39,681 nucleotides of DNA from an uncultured Erysipelotrichaceae bacterium (lineage in GTDB: Bacteria; Bacillota_I; Bacilli_A; RFN20; CAG-826). The stretch lies in assembly GCA_902768335.1 (NCBI GenBank), contig CACXKR010000009.1, forward strand, positions 1 through 39,681. Direction: 5' to 3'. The position numbers and the translations under genes were made by a program. Below are positions 32,937 through 39,681 of this stretch, piece by piece. Position 1 is the stretch's first letter, and each line of letters starts with the position of its first letter. Under the pieces are notes generated by a model. That model was not told where the DNA came from. It worked only from the letters and a program-made list of their open reading frames with translations, and ran no database searches.

Positions 32937-33149
32937 ATGCCAATCGGACTTGCCCCTATCAATGTTGATATGAAAGTGGTGAAGGTGCTCGCGGACGAAA
33001 AGACTAAGAAACATCTTGAGAGCCTTGGTATTTTGCCTAATGCCTCCATTAGAGTAATTTCCTCAGTAAACGGCGGTGTCGTCATCGCTGTTAAAGAAGG
33101 AAGGCTAGCGTTAGATCGTTCAATCGCTAGCAAAATTCTAGTTGCGTAG
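32937..33149 (+). CDS. feoA: FeoA family protein (first copy)
   Basis: Start is the ATG at 32937 with SD AAAGGAGG; an in-frame ATG at 32892 overlaps the -10 and is discarded. The 70-residue protein is a small SH3-like FeoA: KKHLESLGILPNASIRVISS, then GGVVIAVKEGRLALDRSIAS, the usual end of FeoA. It is cytoplasmic and is thought to bind and stimulate FeoB. It opens the ferrous iron operon. Confidence 0.93.
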   Translation: MPIGLAPINVDMKVVKVLADEKTKKHLESLGILPNASIRVISSVNGGVVIAVKEGRLALDRSIASKILVA

Positions 33150-33163
33150 AAAGGAAGGAATTT

Positions 33164-33403
33164 ATGCTAAAAAGACTAGATGAATTTTTAGTAGGCGAGA
33201 CTGGCCTAATTAAGAAAGTTGAAGGTGAAGGTCGCCTTCGTAGAAGACTATTTGATATGGGTGTGACCCCAGGGGCAAAAGTCTATCTACGTAAAAAAGC
33301 TCCTTTAGGAGATCCCCTTGAAGTCACGATTAGAGGCTATGAACTAACGCTAAGAAAATCTGAAGCGTGCTTAGTGCTCTTAGAAATGGAGGACGCTAAA
33401 TGA
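33164..33403 (+). CDS. feoA: FeoA family protein (second copy)
   Basis: The 79-residue protein contains GRLRRRLFDMGVTPGAKVYL and then GDPLEVTIRGYELTLRKSEA, the classical FeoA core (the first copy is more divergent). SD GAAAGGAAGG lies before the ATG. Its TGA overlaps the feoB ATG (ATGA), so FeoA and FeoB are made in step. Two tandem FeoA proteins before FeoB are common in Firmicutes. Confidence 0.95.
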   Translation: MLKRLDEFLVGETGLIKKVEGEGRLRRRLFDMGVTPGAKVYLRKKAPLGDPLEVTIRGYELTLRKSEACLVLLEMEDAK

Positions 33404-35715
33404 GACGTTTTGCTTTAGCGGGTAATCCTAACTGTGGTAAGACCACTTTATTTAATAACCTAACAGGTTCTACAGCCCATGTTGGTAACTGGCCCGGAGT
33501 CACTGTTGAAAAGAAAGACGGTGTATATAAAAAATTAAATGAGCCAATCGCCATCATTGACTTACCAGGTATTTATTCTCTTTCACCATATACAAGTGAA
33601 GAAGTAATTTCTAGAAATTACATCCTAGATGAAAAACCTGACTGCGTCATCAATATCGTCGATGCGACAAACTTAGAAAGAAATCTTTATTTAACAACTC
33701 AGTTATTAGAGATTGATGTTCCAGTTGTAGTTGCAATTAACATGATGGACGTCTTAGAAAAAGCGGGGGATAGTTTAGACGAAAATGTCCTTGAAGAAAA
33801 ACTTGGCGTTCCAGTTGTTAAAATCTCGGCTTTAGAAGAATCAAATCTTAAAGAACTGATGGAAGTTGCTTATAAAGCAAGCCATAAGGAAAGAAAAGGT
33901 CAAAGCATTCTTTCAAACAAAGATTTAAATCATCTTATCGGTGATGTCTCAATCGCATTCAAGGGTAAAAAAGTCGATAACCCTCTTTTCCATGCGGTCA
34001 AGCTCGTTGAAAACGATGAGATTGAAACTAAGATGCATCCAGATCTTCTTCCAATGGTAGAAGATTTTAAGAAAACATTTAAAGATGAAACTTTTGGAGA
34101 TGATATCGAAGCGATCATCGCTGACGAAAGATACAATTTCATCTCGAAAAATTTCTCCAAAGCCATCACAAGACACGAAAAAAGCGAAGGTAAGGTTAAA
34201 GAAAATAAATCTGACCGCATTGATAAAGTTTTAACTCATAAAGTATTTGGTTTACTTATTTTTGCGGCAATTCTTTTCCTCGTCTTCCATCTAACATTCT
34301 CAGAAAATTTATTCTATTTAGGTGGAATTTTTAAGGCCAATGAAGTCGCTCCATGCTTTGAAGGAAGCATTTACGAAGGATTATTCTGGACTGACGGTGG
34401 TATTAATTCTCCAGGCGTCATCCTTTTTAACTTCTTTGATATGTCTTTCTCAGGCATCATAGATGCCACAAGTGGGGCAATGAGCGCTGGACTAGGCGAA
34501 GGTCACTGGTTGACTGGATTTATTTGCGATGGTGTCCTTTCTGGATTATTCGCAATCCTTGGATTTTTACCGCAAATCCTTGTCCTTTTCCTCTTCTTTT
34601 CCATTATGGAAGATACCGGCTACATGGCTCGTGTCGCCTTTATTTTAGACCGTATCTTTAGAAAATTTGGTCTCTCTGGAAGAGCCTTCATCCCAATGAT
34701 CATGGGCTTTGGTTGTTCCGTTCCAGCGATGATTAACACTCGTACCCTCGCAGATGAAAATGAAAAAATCTCCACAATTCGAGTTATTCCATTTTTCTCT
34801 TGTGGGGCAAAATTACCAATCTTAGTTGCTATCGCTGGTGGCGTTTGTGAAGTTTTTGGCTTTACTCACGTCGATTTGATCACTTATTCAATGTACGTTT
34901 TAGGTATTATTGTAGCTATTATTGCGGTGCTCATACTTAGAAATACAACTCTTAAAGGTGATGCTGCTCCATTTATTATGGAGTTACCGCAATATCACCT
35001 CCCACAATTTAAATCGTTAATGATTCACCTTTGGGATAAAACCAAACACTTCGTTAAGAAAGCTTTCACTATCATTTTAGCTTCAACGATCATCATTTGG
35101 TTCTTATCCAATTTCGGTTGGAATTGGCATATGGTGGAAGATATGCAAGACTCAATCCTTGCTTCCATCGGCATGCTTTTGCAACCTTTATTTACTCCTC
35201 TTGGCTTTGGCTCACAACTCACCGCAATCGGTTGGGTATTTGCGGTCGCAGCTATCACTGGACTTATCGCTAAAGAAAATGTTATCGCAACATTCATCAC
35301 CTTGGGTGCTGTTGCGGTCGCTTATCTTAATAGTGGTAATGTCGATCCAGAAATCATCGCTGCTATTGAAGCAGACGAAGAAGGTGTCTCCGCTGTCGTA
35401 GAAATGATTCGAGCCACTGGTATAACTTGGCAAGGCTGCATCTCGTTCGTCGCCTTTAATATGCTTACGATTCCATGCTTTGCTGCCTGCGCTACCGCCA
35501 AAGGCGAACTTAAGAAAGGAACCTTCAAATACACCTTATTATTCTGGATTATCGCTTCCTTCTTAGGTGCTGGATTCACTTATGCCTTCTTATCATGTTT
35601 CTCATTGTCTTCACTTGCCTGGGCACTTCCAGTTACCATTGGTTTAGTGGTGGCTTTAGTGATTACATTTATCTTTATTTTCCGTCTTAAAAAGAAAGAG
35701 GAGGCTAGAGTCTAA
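33400..35715 (+). CDS. feoB: Ferrous iron transport protein B
   Basis: The 771-residue protein has a GTPase domain at 1-165: GNPNCGKTTLFNNLTG (G1, residues 7-22), a conserved T in NWPGVTV (G2), DLPG (G3) and NMMD (G4). A cytosolic helical part leads to the membrane domain from about residue 285, with the Gate motif GYMARVAFILDRIF, GFGCSVPAMINTRTL and PFFSCGAKLPI, which carry the Cys residues implicated in Fe(II) passage. The carboxy end is hydrophobic with a short basic tail. It imports Fe(II) using GTP hydrolysis. Confidence 0.97.
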   Translation: MRRFALAGNPNCGKTTLFNNLTGSTAHVGNWPGVTVEKKDGVYKKLNEPIAIIDLPGIYSLSPYTSEEVISRNYILDEKPDCVINIVDATNLERNLYLTTQLLEIDVPVVVAINMMDVLEKAGDSLDENVLEEKLGVPVVKISALEESNLKELMEVAYKASHKERKGQSILSNKDLNHLIGDVSIAFKGKKVDNPLFHAVKLVENDEIETKMHPDLLPMVEDFKKTFKDETFGDDIEAIIADERYNFISKNFSKAITRHEKSEGKVKENKSDRIDKVLTHKVFGLLIFAAILFLVFHLTFSENLFYLGGIFKANEVAPCFEGSIYEGLFWTDGGINSPGVILFNFFDMSFSGIIDATSGAMSAGLGEGHWLTGFICDGVLSGLFAILGFLPQILVLFLFFSIMEDTGYMARVAFILDRIFRKFGLSGRAFIPMIMGFGCSVPAMINTRTLADENEKISTIRVIPFFSCGAKLPILVAIAGGVCEVFGFTHVDLITYSMYVLGIIVAIIAVLILRNTTLKGDAAPFIMELPQYHLPQFKSLMIHLWDKTKHFVKKAFTIILASTIIIWFLSNFGWNWHMVEDMQDSILASIGMLLQPLFTPLGFGSQLTAIGWVFAVAAITGLIAKENVIATFITLGAVAVAYLNSGNVDPEIIAAIEADEEGVSAVVEMIRATGITWQGCISFVAFNMLTIPCFAACATAKGELKKGTFKYTLLFWIIASFLGAGFTYAFLSCFSLSSLAWALPVTIGLVVALVITFIFIFRLKKKEEARV

Positions 35716-35906
35716 TGTTTTCTAATCCAAATACATTATGGATTGAAATCTTAGTGATCGCTCTTGTAGTGGCGTTCCTCGCTTTCATTATTGCTAGATT
35801 CATCTATAAGAAGATTCATCATCTTCCAACTGGCGAGTGTGAATGCTGTCACCCTCATTCAAATAATATAGTGAAAGAATATCACAAAAAATATTCGAAA
35901 AAATAA
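35715..35906 (+). CDS. FeoB-associated Cys-rich membrane protein
   Basis: The 63-residue protein has one membrane segment (WIEILVIALVVAFLAFIIAR) followed by a basic stretch and the cysteine cluster GECECCHPH. Small proteins of this plan follow feoB in many Firmicutes and may hand iron to, or receive it from, FeoB. The ATG shares one base with the feoB stop (TAATG). Confidence 0.88.
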   Translation: MFSNPNTLWIEILVIALVVAFLAFIIARFIYKKIHHLPTGECECCHPHSNNIVKEYHKKYSKK

Positions 35907-35920
35907 GACAAAATAATACT

Positions 35921-35950
35921 TAGAAGCGATGCCTTAGGGTGTCGCTTTTA
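35921..35950 (+). terminator. Terminator of the feo operon
   Basis: AAGCGA (35924-35929) pairs with TCGCTT (35942-35947), with inner CC/GG, followed by TTTA. Confidence 0.7.
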
Positions 35951-36063
35951 ATTTGCTAAAAAATATTTAAATAGAATTAGATGCTTTGCATCTTTTCTTT
36001 TTATGAAAATATTTCGCATAAATTCGACTTTTCATCAGTAATAAGTTTATAGGAGGGCACGCT

Positions 36064-37443
36064 ATGTCTAATATATTTAATAAGAAATTCGTAAATGAAA
36101 TCAAAGATATTTTAAGTATCGCTAAAGAAAGGGTAGTAACCTCAATCAATATCGCAATGGTGTATAGCTATTATGAAATTGGTAGACGCATCGTTATGGA
36201 AGAACAGAAAGGGAAGTCACGCGCTGATTATGGAAAAGAGCTATTAGAAATGCTGTCCAAAGAATTAACCAAGGAGTTTGGTAGAGGATATTCGATTTCC
36301 AATCTTAAAAATATCCGTCAATTCTACATAGTTTATTCAAAAGATCAAATTGGACAAACAGTGTTTATCCAATCTAAAGACAACATGTCTTTAAGTAAAG
36401 AAATTCAAATTGGGCAACCAGTGGTTATCCAATCTAAAGATAAATTATCTTTAACAGAGAAAAACAAAATTCCACAACCACTGGTTACGGAATCTAAAGA
36501 TATGATATCTTTAACGGATAAAAATCAAATTCCACAAACAGTGTTTACGGAATTCAAAGAAGATGAACATCTAATTAGTGGTGGTTCAATTCGCCAACCA
36601 GTGGTTAGCGAATCTAAAGACCAAAGGTCTTTACTAAATAACAATCAAATTCGTCAACCAATGGTTGACCAATCTAAAGACATTATGTCTTTACATCAAT
36701 ATGATATTGAAGGAATTGATAAATATCCTCTTACAAGTGATGGCAAACGTTTCTTCTTAAGTTGGGTGATGTATGTCAAATTAATGAGAATCACCAATCC
36801 TGATGAAAGACATTTCTATGAAATTGAATGCTATAACAATAAATGGAGCAAGAGAGAGTTAGAAAGACAATATAACTCTTCTCTTTATGAAAGACTTGTT
36901 CTTTCTAGAGATAAAGATAAAGTAAAAGAGTTATCTACTAGAGGGCAGATAATTGAAAAACCTAGAGATCTCATCAAGGAGCCTTGTGTTCTAGAATTCT
37001 TAGAACTAAAAGAAGATGAATCTTATTCTGAGAAAGACTTAGAAACAAAGATTATAAATAAGCTTCAGGATTTTGTTCTTGAATTAGGCAAAGGATTCAT
37101 CTTTGTCAAAAGACAAATGAGAATATCTTTTGATGATCAACACTTCTATCCCGATTTAGTGTTCTATAATCGCTTTCTAAGATGTTTTGTAATCATTGAT
37201 TTAAAAGTTGGCACGCTTCATCCTCAAGATATCGGTCAGATGGAGATGTATGTTAATTATTTTGACCGCTACGAGAAAAGTGAAGAGGAAAACAAAACCA
37301 TCGGTATTCTTCTTTGCAAAGACAAGAATGACGCGATGGTTAAGTTAACTCTTCCTGAAGATAACGACCAAATCTATGCGAGTAAATATGAAATGATCCT
37401 TCCATCTAAACAAGACTTAATAAGATTAATCAAAGAAAAGTAG
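36064..37443 (+). CDS. DUF1016 (YhcG-type) PDDEXK nuclease with an internal repeat array
   Basis: The 459-residue protein has the DUF1016 N-terminal domain at 1-92 (YSYYEIGRRIVMEEQKGKSR, SISNLKNIRQFY) and the C-terminal PD-(D/E)xK nuclease domain at about 225-459: FLSWVMYVKLMRI, then YERLVLSRDKDKV, LETKIINKLQDFVLELGKGF, FYPDLVFYNRFL and FVIIDLKVG, where D in YPDL and D-L-K form the catalytic set. Between them, residues 95-214 are six copies of a 20-residue unit. The family acts on DNA in accessory and defence settings, but its function is not settled. SD TAGGAGGG precedes the ATG. It stands alone. Confidence 0.88.
   Translation: MSNIFNKKFVNEIKDILSIAKERVVTSINIAMVYSYYEIGRRIVMEEQKGKSRADYGKELLEMLSKELTKEFGRGYSISNLKNIRQFYIVYSKDQIGQTVFIQSKDNMSLSKEIQIGQPVVIQSKDKLSLTEKNKIPQPLVTESKDMISLTDKNQIPQTVFTEFKEDEHLISGGSIRQPVVSESKDQRSLLNNNQIRQPMVDQSKDIMSLHQYDIEGIDKYPLTSDGKRFFLSWVMYVKLMRITNPDERHFYEIECYNNKWSKRELERQYNSSLYERLVLSRDKDKVKELSTRGQIIEKPRDLIKEPCVLEFLELKEDESYSEKDLETKIINKLQDFVLELGKGFIFVKRQMRISFDDQHFYPDLVFYNRFLRCFVIIDLKVGTLHPQDIGQMEMYVNYFDRYEKSEEENKTIGILLCKDKNDAMVKLTLPEDNDQIYASKYEMILPSKQDLIRLIKEK
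36346..36705 (+). repeat. Six tandem 60-base repeats inside the DUF1016 gene
   Basis: Units begin at 36346, 36406, 36466, 36526, 36586 and 36646, each exactly 60 bases and in frame. The protein consensus is (Q/K)-I-x-Q-P-V-V-x-x-S-K-D-x-x-S-L-x-x-x-N. Copies 2, 3, 5 and 6 are closest; copy 4 is most divergent. Confidence 0.93.
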
Positions 37444-37682
37444 TGGTGTTCATAAATAAATCCAAACTCGTGTACAAAAATGCACCTCAGATCTTTAAGC
37501 AAATTCAAAAGCATATGTGCAAAAAATGCACACATACCGTATAACTATTATATTTGCTGCTTTAACTTACTAAGTTATTAATCTATAATAAAAGCATACA
37601 TACAAATTGAAGGTCTAAAACGTTAATGCGCAAAAGGTTTTCTTCCTTCGTAGAAGTTATGTATAGAAAGGAAAAAGAAAAT
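37444..37682 (+). promoter_or_regulatory. Long regulatory region of the surface protein gene
   Basis: No ORF. It holds a promoter (TTAACT 37562-37567, 16 bases, TATAAT 37584-37589) that gives a leader of about 85 bases. Upstream lie two related half-palindromic A-tract sites, GTGTACAAAAATGCAC (37470-37485) and TATGTG-N11-CACATA (37514-37536), possible operators. Confidence 0.5.
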
Positions 37683-39569
37683 ATGAAATTATTTTCAAAA
37701 ATTGCCACAGCACTCGTTGGTATGGCTATGGCAGTTGGTGTAGGCGTTGCTGTTAACTCTTCAAAAGTTGGCGAAGTTAGAGCTGCCGAAGGTGACACAC
37801 TTTTAACTTTTAGTAGTGCTTCCGTTGTTGGTGGAACTGCAACTTCTTACACTTCATATAGTGATAGTGATTGGAATTTGAACATTGGCGGCAACAAAGT
37901 TTCTGCTGGATGGAATAAAACCGCAGCTAATGCTAAACAAGTTGGTGAGACTTTTGCAATTGATTCCACCAGCGTGACTGCTACAACCTACGGATGGGTC
38001 GCATCTACGAAAGCAGCTGTAAATAAAGCCGGAAAGCTTGTGTTTAGTTACACTGGTGGTTCTGGAAATGGTTCCGGAAAGCTCTGGCTTGGCTATTCTT
38101 CGGATGGTACAAGTTATTCTAAAGTAACATTAACAGCAGGAACCCAGGGCATGTCTTGTGGTTCAACCGGCACTAATTACACTTTTGAATTCGACACGAT
38201 TGATTCTGCTTATTATGCAATTATCGTTACAGGTGGCACTTCTGGTAGCGCCTTTAGATTTGATTCAGTTACCGCTACCCTTTACGAAGGTGCTTCTTCA
38301 ACCGATCCGCTTGAAAGCATTACTGTTTCTGGGTCTATGACCAAAACATCATACTATGTCGGTGAATCATGGAGCAGCGCAGGTTTAACAGCAACTGGTC
38401 ATTATGAGTCAGGCGCATCGAAGGATGTTACTAGTACAGCAACATGGTCTTTCAATCCTACAAGTCCTGCTTTATCAGTTACTAGCGTTGTTGCAACCGC
38501 AACAATAGGCGAAGTTTCCGGTAGCAGTTCTGCTCAAACAGTTACGGTTTCTAGAACAAATCCTATCCAAGTTTTATACACTAAATCATCTGGTGAATCA
38601 GTTGATGTTTATGGTTACTATGTTGGTTTCTTAGACGGGACTGGTCCAGTTATCATGGATGGTGAATATGGTATTGTTGCCTATTCAAAATCGCATGACG
38701 TTTCCGGATATACAGAAGGCGTTACCATTCTCCACGTCACTGGTTCAATAAGCATTTTTAATGGATTATACGAAATCAATTCCCCATCAATTTCTGTTGC
38801 ATCTGGAACATATGACGCACCAAGTACTCCAGTTGTTTATGCTGCGGCTGGTGGAGAAACTCAAGAATACGCTTCGCGTTTAACAACTGTTACCGGTACT
38901 CCAACAGTTACCAAAGGTAGCTTTGATAGTGATCCTGGTACAGCTGACATCACTATGAGCTTTGATTTAGGTGGTGGCAAATCTGTTCAAGTTTTCTATA
39001 AGAAAGCTGCTCAAACAGCAGATTCTGAAGCCTTTACGGCAATCAAAGCCGCGGTTACAGACTCAACCGAAATCACAGTTAAAGGATTTACTGGTTGGTA
39101 CAATGGATTCCAAGTTCAAATGAATGGATACATTAAACCAGCAGAAGATTATACTGCTGAAGATTTCTCACAAGATTTGCTTGATCAAACTGACACAGTT
39201 TGTGAAGACTATGATGATGTAACTAATAATCATGATGCTATCGAAGCCATTTGGTCTAACTTAGCAAGCAATGATAAATATCCATCACTTCCAGCTGCTC
39301 AAAAGACAATCTTAGCAGAAGCTGCTAGAGACGAATCTGGAACAGTAGTGGAACAAGCAATGGCTAGATACGATTACTTAACTGGTAAATATAACTTAAG
39401 TAACTTCATCAATGGTCGTACTCCAGTCGTCTTTGCGGCTCCATCAACCATTTCTAGCGATAACAATATCAATAGCTCAATGTCAATCGTTGTTGTTGCA
39501 GTTATTGCAATTACATCATTGTCCGCTATTGGAGTGTTACTTGTTATTAAACGTCGTAAATCAATCTAA
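37683..39569 (+). CDS. Secreted, membrane-anchored surface protein with Ig-like and OB-fold-like domains
   Basis: The ATG at 37683 follows an SD (GAAAGGA) and starts a clear signal peptide (MKLFSKIATALVGMAMAVGV, cleavage likely after VRA near residue 35); an ATG at 37626 would add 19 charged residues before it. The 628-residue protein has a beta-sandwich at about 37-195 (jelly-roll-like), a bacterial Ig-like module at about 205-290 (DPLESITVSGSMTKTSYYVG), an OB-fold-like part at about 293-400 (VDVYGYYVGFLDGTGPVIMD), then further beta and helical regions. It ends in a membrane segment (SIVVVAVIAITSLSAIGVLL) with a basic tail and no LPxTG. An adhesin or ligand-binding role is inferred. Confidence 0.75.
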   Translation: MKLFSKIATALVGMAMAVGVGVAVNSSKVGEVRAAEGDTLLTFSSASVVGGTATSYTSYSDSDWNLNIGGNKVSAGWNKTAANAKQVGETFAIDSTSVTATTYGWVASTKAAVNKAGKLVFSYTGGSGNGSGKLWLGYSSDGTSYSKVTLTAGTQGMSCGSTGTNYTFEFDTIDSAYYAIIVTGGTSGSAFRFDSVTATLYEGASSTDPLESITVSGSMTKTSYYVGESWSSAGLTATGHYESGASKDVTSTATWSFNPTSPALSVTSVVATATIGEVSGSSSAQTVTVSRTNPIQVLYTKSSGESVDVYGYYVGFLDGTGPVIMDGEYGIVAYSKSHDVSGYTEGVTILHVTGSISIFNGLYEINSPSISVASGTYDAPSTPVVYAAAGGETQEYASRLTTVTGTPTVTKGSFDSDPGTADITMSFDLGGGKSVQVFYKKAAQTADSEAFTAIKAAVTDSTEITVKGFTGWYNGFQVQMNGYIKPAEDYTAEDFSQDLLDQTDTVCEDYDDVTNNHDAIEAIWSNLASNDKYPSLPAAQKTILAEAARDESGTVVEQAMARYDYLTGKYNLSNFINGRTPVVFAAPSTISSDNNINSSMSIVVVAVIAITSLSAIGVLLVIKRRKSI

Positions 39570-39589
39570 TAGTTGATTAAACGGCCCTC

Positions 39590-39656
39590 TGAAATCTAGA
39601 GTGGTCTAGAGTGGGATACTCTAAAAATATCTCAAAATCTATGAAATCTAGGGTGG
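39590..39656 (+). repeat. Short direct repeats after the surface protein gene
   Basis: TCTAGAGTGG occurs twice in tandem (39595-39604 and 39605-39614) and TCTAGGGTGG once more at 39647-39656. The longer unit TGAAATCTAGRGTGG occurs at 39590 and 39642 (14 of 15 bases identical). Confidence 0.7.
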
Positions 39657-39681
39657 TATGTCTCAATGGCATATCACCTTT
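39652..39681 (+). terminator. Probable terminator at the window edge
   Basis: GGTG-g-TATG pairs with CATA-t-CACC around a nine-base loop and is followed by TTT before the window ends. Confidence 0.5.

Noticed and set aside
36346-36705. CRISPR-like regular repeats
   Set aside because: The period is exactly 60 bases with no unique spacers, and the whole array is in frame inside the DUF1016 gene.
37626-37682. Upstream ATG extension of the last surface protein
   Set aside because: It would put 19 charged residues before a classical signal peptide, while the ATG at 37683 has an SD.

Overview
The window suggests a low-GC Bacilli-type bacterium close to the Mollicutes, probably an uncultured host-associated lineage. 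The basis is AT-rich DNA, Shine-Dalgarno (SD) sites of the GGAGG type, Gram-positive style surface proteins and lipoproteins, FeoA/FeoA/FeoB, and glycolipid-type glycosyltransferases. UGA is a normal stop (it ends the genes at 8848, 23839, 26447 and 33403), so this is code 11, not Mycoplasma code 4. Two translation traits are Mollicutes-like: an initiator tRNA that departs from the usual 3-GC anticodon stem, and many genes whose -10 box lies only 6-9 nt before the start codon (predicted leaderless mRNAs).

Layout. 1-3.4 kb: end of a PII-like gene and a large ATPase-permease fusion. 3.4-4.8 kb: an HTH-DUF3990 plus DUF3791-like pair that resembles a toxin-antitoxin module, with a perfect operator inside its promoter. 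4.8-6.5 kb: split chromate transporter and a divergent NUDIX hydrolase. 6.5-8.9 kb: tRNA-His, a flavodoxin-fold reductase, then two decayed genes (an EVE-like fragment with a frameshift and a KilA-N gene with an in-frame amber codon). 8.9-13 kb: PlsC-like acyltransferase, membrane protein, FAD oxidoreductase, ZIP metal transporter. 13-17 kb: giant single-pass surface protein and MscS channel. 17-20.7 kb: membrane protein, DtxR/MntR-type regulator, GT4 glycosyltransferase, DUF2804 protein. 20.7-25.7 kb: membrane-tethered XRE regulator, hemolysin III, initiator tRNA, DegV, acyl-ACP thioesterase, EamA transporter, lipoprotein. 25.7-28.4 kb: membrane protein and a glycosyltransferase-acyltransferase fusion. 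28.4-28.7 kb: a candidate type I toxin-antitoxin locus in what looks like an empty intergenic gap. 28.7-32.8 kb: rubrerythrin, tRNA-Asp and tRNA-Phe, glnA-glmS. 32.8-35.9 kb: ferrous iron operon with two DtxR-like operator palindromes. 36-39.7 kb: DUF1016 nuclease with six in-frame 20-residue repeats, and a secreted Ig-like/OB-fold surface protein.

How the genes connect. Several encode envelope lipid functions: PlsC-like acyltransferase, GT4, GT4-acyltransferase fusion, DegV fatty-acid binder and acyl-ACP thioesterase. Metal handling is represented by ZIP, Feo and a DtxR-family regulator whose family recognises palindromes like those at the feo promoter. GlnA makes the glutamine that GlmS uses. 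The most novel-looking item is the 28.4-28.7 kb locus: a 25-residue hydrophobic peptide, a hairpin that encloses its ribosome binding site, a convergent small RNA with a well-formed promoter and terminator, and a 5'-3' complementarity in the mRNA that the small RNA duplicates. All functions are inferred from sequence patterns; no search was run.
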